The notes beneath the pieces were generated by a model. It was given only the letters and a program-made list of their open reading frames with translations. It searched no databases and had not been told where the DNA came from. From CAZMCT01 sp964564785 (GTDB lineage: Bacteria > Planctomycetota > Phycisphaerae > UBA1845 > Fen-1342), in NCBI GenBank assembly GCA_964564785.1, contig CAZMCT010000022.1:1-38175 (forward strand): a DNA stretch of 38,175 nt, in the 5' to 3' direction. The number at the start of each line of letters is the position of its first letter. The first letter of the stretch is position 1. Shown here piece by piece: positions 34,104-38,175 of the stretch. Both the position numbers and the translations under genes were made by a program.

Positions 34104-37100
34104 TCAGGCGGACGCGGCCGGCACCGGCGTCGCGGCCGGCGGGGGCAGCCGGCGGAGCTGCTGGCGAAGCACGGCCAGCAGCGTAACCGGCTCGAGGCAG
34201 CGTTTCGGCAGGCGCCAGTGAATGGTGTGCGGGTCGGGCACGCGGGGCGATCCGGGACCGCCGGTCAGCAGCGGTTCGATGGTGCGCAGGTCGTCGACGG
34301 CGAAGATCACATCCGAGCCCTCGAGCACCAGCGACCGCACGCCCCACGGGGCGGCCAAGACCCGCAGCTCGGCCAGTTGCAACACGATCTCGACGGTTTC
34401 CGGCAGCGGGCCGAACGCGTCGCGCAGATCGTCGCGCAGCACGTCGATTTCCTGCAACGTCCGGCAGCCGGTCACGCGCTTGTACACCTCCATCCGTTGC
34501 CGGTCCGAACGGATGTAGGTCCGCGGAATCGTGGCGGAGATGCCCAGGTCGAGATTCACCAGCCGCCAGGGCACCGCCGGTTCGTTCTTGAGTCGCCGCA
34601 CGGCCTGCTCGAGAAGCTGGCAGTACAGTTCGTAGCCGACCGCCTCGATGTGCCCGGACTGCTCCGCTCCCAGGATGTTGCCCGCCCCGCGGATTTCGAG
34701 GTCGCGCATCGCGATCTGGAAGCCGGCCCCCAGGTCGCTGTAGTGCTCGATCGCCTTCAGCCGCCGGCCCGCCGTCTCGGTGATGGGGTGCCGGGGCGAC
34801 AGCAGGAGGTAGGCGTACGCCCGGTGACGTGAACGGCCGACGCGCCCGCGAAGCTGGTGCAGATCGGCCAGGCCGAAACGCTCGGCCCGGTCGATGAAGA
34901 TCGTGTTGGCGGTGGGGACATCGAGCCCGCTCTCGATGATGTTCGTAGAGACCAGCACATCGGCCTGGCGGCGGAGGAACCGCAGCATGACGTCCTCGAG
35001 CTCCGCGCCGGGCATCTGGCCGTGGCCGACGACGAAGCGGGCCTCGGGCACGAGCGTCCGCAGCCGGTTGGCGACGGTGTGGATGTCGCGGACGAAGTTG
35101 TGGACGAAGTACACCTGTCCGTCGCGTTGGAGCTCGCGCAGGATGGCCTCGCGGATCAGCCGCTCATCCCAGAAGCGCACCTGCGTGACAATCGCCCGGC
35201 GGTCGACGGGGGCCGTAGCCAGCGACGAGATGTCACGGATGCCCAAAAGTGACATGTGCAGTGTTCGCGGGATGGGCGTCGCGGTGAGCGTGAGCACGTC
35301 GACCGTGGCCCGCAAGCGCTTGAGCCGCTCCTTGGCATCGACGCCGAAGCGCTGCTCCTCGTCGATGATCACCAGCCCGAGGTCGGCGAAGCGCACGTCG
35401 GCCGAGAGCAGGCGGTGCGTGCCGATCAGCAAGTCCACCTGGCCGCTGCGGACCCGGGCGACGATCCGGCTCTGGTCGCGCTTGCTGCGGAAGCGCGACA
35501 GTACCTCGACCACGAAAGGATAGTCGGCCAGCCGCTCGCGGAACGTCTCGAAGTGCTGCTCGGCCAGAACGGTCGTCGGCACCAGCACCGCGACCTGTTT
35601 GCCGTATTCCATGACCTTGAACGCGGCCCGCAGCGCGAGTTCGGTCTTGCCGTAGCCCACGTCGCCGCACAGCAGCCGGTCCATCGGCCGCGACCGCTGC
35701 TGATCCTGCTTGATCTCCGCCAGGGCCCGGAGCTGGTCGGGCGTCTCCTCGTACAGGAACGACTCCTCGAACTCGCGCTGCCACTCGGTGTCCGGGGGAT
35801 ACGCCAAGCCGGCCTCAGCCGCCCGGCGGGCCTGTACGCTCAGCAGCTCGGCCGCCAGGTCGGTCACCGCCTCGGCGACCCGTTCCTTCGTCCGCTTCCA
35901 GACCGTTCCGCCCAGGCGACTGAGACGCGGGCGACCGTGAAAGCTACCGATGTACTTCTGCACCAGGTGGATCTGGCTGATCGGCACGTGGACGACCGCG
36001 TGCTCGGCGAATTCGACGGCCAGGTACTCGTCGCTGCGGCCGGCCCGCGTCAGCGTCTTCAGCCCGAGGAAGCGGCCGATGCCGTGCAGCACGTGCACGA
36101 CGGGGTCGCCGGGGTTCAGGTCGAAGAAGGTGTCGATCGGCCGGGCGGGCTGGACGCGGCGGAGCGTGCGCCGCTGGCGGTAGCGGTGAAACAGCTCCGG
36201 GTGCGGCACGAAGGCGTGGCGCCGCCAGATGAAGCCCTGGTGCAGGACGCCGAGGGCGGTGCGGAAGGGAGGGTTCGAGGAATCGAGGGAGCGAGGGACC
36301 GAGGGGGGTGGCGCAGCAGCGTCCTCCTCTTCCCTTGATCCCGCGCGCCCTTGTGCCCTTGATCCCTGGCCCTGCACCAGCTCCATCAGCCGCTGCTCTT
36401 CCGCGCGGTTGTCGCACAGCACGGTGACCTCGTGCTCGCGGCACAGCGTGCCCAGGGTGCGGAGCGCTTCACCCGGCTGCGGGTCGAACTGCGGCAGGCT
36501 TGTCGCTTCGAAGCGCACCGTGTCGGGCAGCAGGCCGGTGAACCGGTGCAGGTGGAGCTGGGCGAAGTCGTTCGCACGCCGCAGCAGACCCTCGGGCGTG
36601 ATGATCCCGGGGCGCTCGCCGAGCCGCTGGAGGAAGCTGCGGCCCAGCTCCTGAATCTCGCTCGGCTCGCGCAGCGCGATGAGCGTGTCGGGGGCCAGAT
36701 ACGCGAGGAAGCTGGTCGTGGCCGCGTCGACTTCGGCTGTGAAGCTCAAGGCGGGGATCTGCACGCGCTCCAGCGTGTGCGAGGAGCGCTGGGTGCCCGC
36801 GTCGAACAGCCGGATGGACGTGACCTCGTCGCCGAAGAACTCGATCCGCACGGGGTCCGACTGGCCGTGCGAGTACACGTCCACGATGCCGCCGCGCCGC
36901 GCGTAATCGCCGGGCACCTCGACCGCGTCCTGGCGATGAAAGCCGTGGGCGTCGAGCCAGCGGGCGAGCGCGTCCGGATCGAGCGCCTGCCCCCCGGCCA
37001 CCGTGAACGAACGGGCCGCGATCGCCGCGGCGGTGGGGACCGGCTGCATCAGGGCCAGGATCGGGGCCACGATCTGAAGAGGAAGGCGGGCTGGTGGGCA

Positions 37101-37487
37101 AGTGGGCTCGGCTTCGGGTGCGGCGCTTGTTTTCACTCCGCCACTCTGCCGATTTCCCCTGCACGTGAGCAGGTTGACGCACAGCCGCAAGCGCTCGGCC
37201 GCGAGCTCGTCGTCGCCGCCGGCTTCGCCGGGGAGCGTCTCCAGCGCGGGGAGCAGCTCCGGAGCGGTGCCGAGCGCCGTTTCGATGTCGTCGCGGGCGT
37301 CGTCGGCCTCGTCGGCGTGGGCGGTTACGAGTAGCAACGGGCGGCCGAGGCGCTCGGCCGTGAGCGCGGCCAGAATCGGCGCGGCGGACCCCCACAGCCC
37401 CTCGGCCGCGACGGCCCCCCGCGCCGTCAGCCGCCGGACGAGGTCGTCGAACGCGGGATCGGTGCGGATGGTCTCAAACACATCCAC
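34104..37487 (-). CDS. mfd: Transcription-repair coupling factor Mfd
   Basis: Mfd removes RNA polymerase stalled at DNA lesions and recruits UvrA. From the GTG at 37487 (VDVFETIRTDPAF) it has 1127 residues, close to the E. coli 1148. The UvrB-like N-terminus is followed by the polymerase-interacting domain (DPVVHVLHGIGRFLGL). The RecG-like motor then has Walker A GDVGYGKT (about 608-615), DEEQRFG (about 709), TATPIPRTLHM, and STNIIESGLDVPTANTIF with QLRGRVGRS. A TRCF C-terminal domain closes it. Two low-complexity in-frame insertions lie at about 109-133 and 373-408. The longer frame start at 37535 would translate a dispersed repeat, so GTG 37487 is preferred. No Shine-Dalgarno is present; TACAAT lies 6 bases upstream. 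Confidence 0.95.
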   Translation of the reverse strand: MDVFETIRTDPAFDDLVRRLTARGAVAAEGLWGSAAPILAALTAERLGRPLLLVTAHADEADDARDDIETALGTAPELLPALETLPGEAGGDDELAAERLRLCVNLLTCRGNRQSGGVKTSAAPEAEPTCPPARLPLQIVAPILALMQPVPTAAAIAARSFTVAGGQALDPDALARWLDAHGFHRQDAVEVPGDYARRGGIVDVYSHGQSDPVRIEFFGDEVTSIRLFDAGTQRSSHTLERVQIPALSFTAEVDAATTSFLAYLAPDTLIALREPSEIQELGRSFLQRLGERPGIITPEGLLRRANDFAQLHLHRFTGLLPDTVRFEATSLPQFDPQPGEALRTLGTLCREHEVTVLCDNRAEEQRLMELVQGQGSRAQGRAGSREEEDAAAPPPSVPRSLDSSNPPFRTALGVLHQGFIWRRHAFVPHPELFHRYRQRRTLRRVQPARPIDTFFDLNPGDPVVHVLHGIGRFLGLKTLTRAGRSDEYLAVEFAEHAVVHVPISQIHLVQKYIGSFHGRPRLSRLGGTVWKRTKERVAEAVTDLAAELLSVQARRAAEAGLAYPPDTEWQREFEESFLYEETPDQLRALAEIKQDQQRSRPMDRLLCGDVGYGKTELALRAAFKVMEYGKQVAVLVPTTVLAEQHFETFRERLADYPFVVEVLSRFRSKRDQSRIVARVRSGQVDLLIGTHRLLSADVRFADLGLVIIDEEQRFGVDAKERLKRLRATVDVLTLTATPIPRTLHMSLLGIRDISSLATAPVDRRAIVTQVRFWDERLIREAILRELQRDGQVYFVHNFVRDIHTVANRLRTLVPEARFVVGHGQMPGAELEDVMLRFLRRQADVLVSTNIIESGLDVPTANTIFIDRAERFGLADLHQLRGRVGRSRHRAYAYLLLSPRHPITETAGRRLKAIEHYSDLGAGFQIAMRDLEIRGAGNILGAEQSGHIEAVGYELYCQLLEQAVRRLKNEPAVPWRLVNLDLGISATIPRTYIRSDRQRMEVYKRVTGCRTLQEIDVLRDDLRDAFGPLPETVEIVLQLAELRVLAAPWGVRSLVLEGSDVIFAVDDLRTIEPLLTGGPGSPRVPDPHTIHWRLPKRCLEPVTLLAVLRQQLRRLPPPAATPVPAASA

Positions 37488-37493
37488 GCCGGC

Positions 37494-37499
37494 ATTGTA
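37494..37499 (-). promoter_or_regulatory. Candidate -10 element of mfd, implying a leaderless transcript
   Basis: On the minus strand TACAAT is followed by 6 bases and the GTG at 37487. No recognisable -35 was seen. The spacing matches that at the sigma factor and aceE genes. Confidence 0.38.
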
Positions 37500-37508
37500 G
37501 CCGCGCGG

Positions 37509-37531
37509 GGGTGGCGCAGCCGCCCCCGACC
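37509..37531. repeat. Partial copy of the GTGGCRCAGCCGCCCCCG repeat family
   Basis: GTGGCGCAGCCGCCCCCG (37511-37528) shares 17 of 18 bases with the repeat at 23544-23561. Here the right arm of the palindrome is not conserved. It lies between mfd and the small membrane protein gene. Confidence 0.5.
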
Positions 37532-37572
37532 GCACTGCTCGCGGGCGTGTTGCTCCGCCAACCCCGCCGCTA

Positions 37573-38040
37573 TCACGCGGCGGCCGGGCGGCCCTCCAGC
37601 ATCGCGATCCGCTTGTTGAGCTCGTCGGCCTTGACCAGGAAGAGAATGACCATGACCAGGGCCGCGGGGTAGGTCAGGAGGGTGACGCACGGGATGAGCG
37701 AGATGAGGCAGAGGATGCAGTACGCCCGGGCAAGTTGCTCGCCGCAGTCGTCCACGTCCGCGATGCCGCGCGAGAAGAAGTAGTGCTGGAACGACTCGGC
37801 GACGGCCGGGAACACCTTGAAGTTCCAGTACAGCGAGAACAGCGGCACCAGCAGCAGCCATACCATCGACGGCTCCTGAAAACGGTGCGCGGCCGGGATG
37901 CGCTTCAGTGTCGCAGCCGTTCGCCAGCAGATGATCACCTGCACCAACGGCAGAACGATGAAAAGCAGGATGCCTGCGGCTGCGTCGTCGATGTCCGCCA
38001 GGGGCAGCGCCGAAAGAATCGAGGTGAAGATCGGGTTCAT
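37573..38040 (-). CDS. Small integral membrane protein of unknown function
   Basis: From the ATG at 38040 (GGAG 10 bases upstream) the product is 155 residues, with three to four hydrophobic segments: AAGILLFIVLPLVQVIICW, SMVWLLLVPLFSLYWNFKVF, and the long CILCLISLIPCVTLLTYPAA with LVMVILFLV. A conserved-looking HRFQ(E)P followed by a W-x2-PLF-x3-W-x-F stretch and SFQHYF suggests a defined family of four-helix membrane proteins, similar in style to DUF4328 proteins, but I cannot assign it firmly. The C-terminal ADELNKRIAML is a short amphipathic helix. It lies upstream of mfd on the same strand, 85 bases away. An extension to 38109 would add a non-hydrophobic head without a ribosome site. Confidence 0.65.
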   Translation of the reverse strand: MNPIFTSILSALPLADIDDAAAGILLFIVLPLVQVIICWRTAATLKRIPAAHRFQEPSMVWLLLVPLFSLYWNFKVFPAVAESFQHYFFSRGIADVDDCGEQLARAYCILCLISLIPCVTLLTYPAALVMVILFLVKADELNKRIAMLEGRPAAA

Positions 38041-38175
38041 GCGCGGACGCTCCGTTACGCACGACGCGGGCGGCCAATGGAACGGCACCGCCCCCGCCGT
38101 GGTTGGCACAGGTCGGTATTCGGCCGGGCGGCACGAATATTCCTGCCGCGGGCCCGGCGGCCGCCGGTCAGGAAG

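Overview
This GC-rich window most resembles a member of the Planctomycetota, probably Phycisphaerae-like. The evidence is combined: an ECF sigma factor beside a zinc-ribbon/TPR Ser/Thr kinase, secreted proteins ending in dockerin-like double repeats with a 'GDINPFV' core, a prepilin-type protein with a 'FAD-x-H' tail, and several short dispersed palindromic repeat families. Housekeeping genes (aceE, gpmI, trpB, rplU, queC, mfd, tRNA-Leu) are scattered singly rather than in the usual operons. No phage, CRISPR array, rRNA or intact insertion sequence was seen. No taxonomic marker gene was compared, so the assignment is an inference.

Layout. 1-773 (minus): a HAMP-type membrane protein interrupted by an in-frame TAA. 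1024-2352 (plus): a GH4 glycosidase, followed by a 42-residue membrane peptide. 2983-3696 (minus): queC. 3926-4602: two relics, the 3' end of a dockerin-bearing gene and an IS630-type transposase fragment. 4584-10966 (minus): ECF sigma factor, Ser/Thr kinase, then a secreted dockerin protein coupled to the kinase by an ATGA overlap, then a second secreted protein with four Cys-rich repeats. 11158-13860 (minus): aceE. 14014-16425 (plus): a compact prepilin / 12-cysteine secreted protein / membrane-anchored protein cassette behind a good promoter. 16518-18220 (plus): a MauE/DoxX-like membrane protein, rplU and an overlapping exported protein. 18277-18516: repeat-rich convergent intergenic region. 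18515-20348 (minus): a membrane protein and a GDP-fucose-synthase-like gene. 20559-22178 (plus): gpmI. 22302-23063 (minus): a FixJ-type response regulator. 23341-23424: tRNA-Leu(CAA). 23483-27657 (plus): two tandem paralogous polytopic membrane proteins. 27776-28978 (plus): trpB. 29008-33774 (minus): a CpaE/TadZ-like ATPase and a four-PAS hybrid histidine kinase. 34104-37487 (minus): mfd. 37573-38040 (minus): a small membrane protein.

The most distinctive signals are these. (1) The ECF-kinase-secreted-protein unit, whose kinase C-terminus is encoded by a dispersed repeat also found at 33958-34050. (2) The prepilin/Cys-rich/anchored-protein cassette. (3) A recurring arrangement in which a -10-like hexamer lies 6-7 bases before the start codon with no Shine-Dalgarno sequence, suggesting leaderless mRNAs (sigma factor, aceE, queC, mfd, and a nine-codon mini-ORF abutting trpB). 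All functions are assigned by motif reading only, with no database search.
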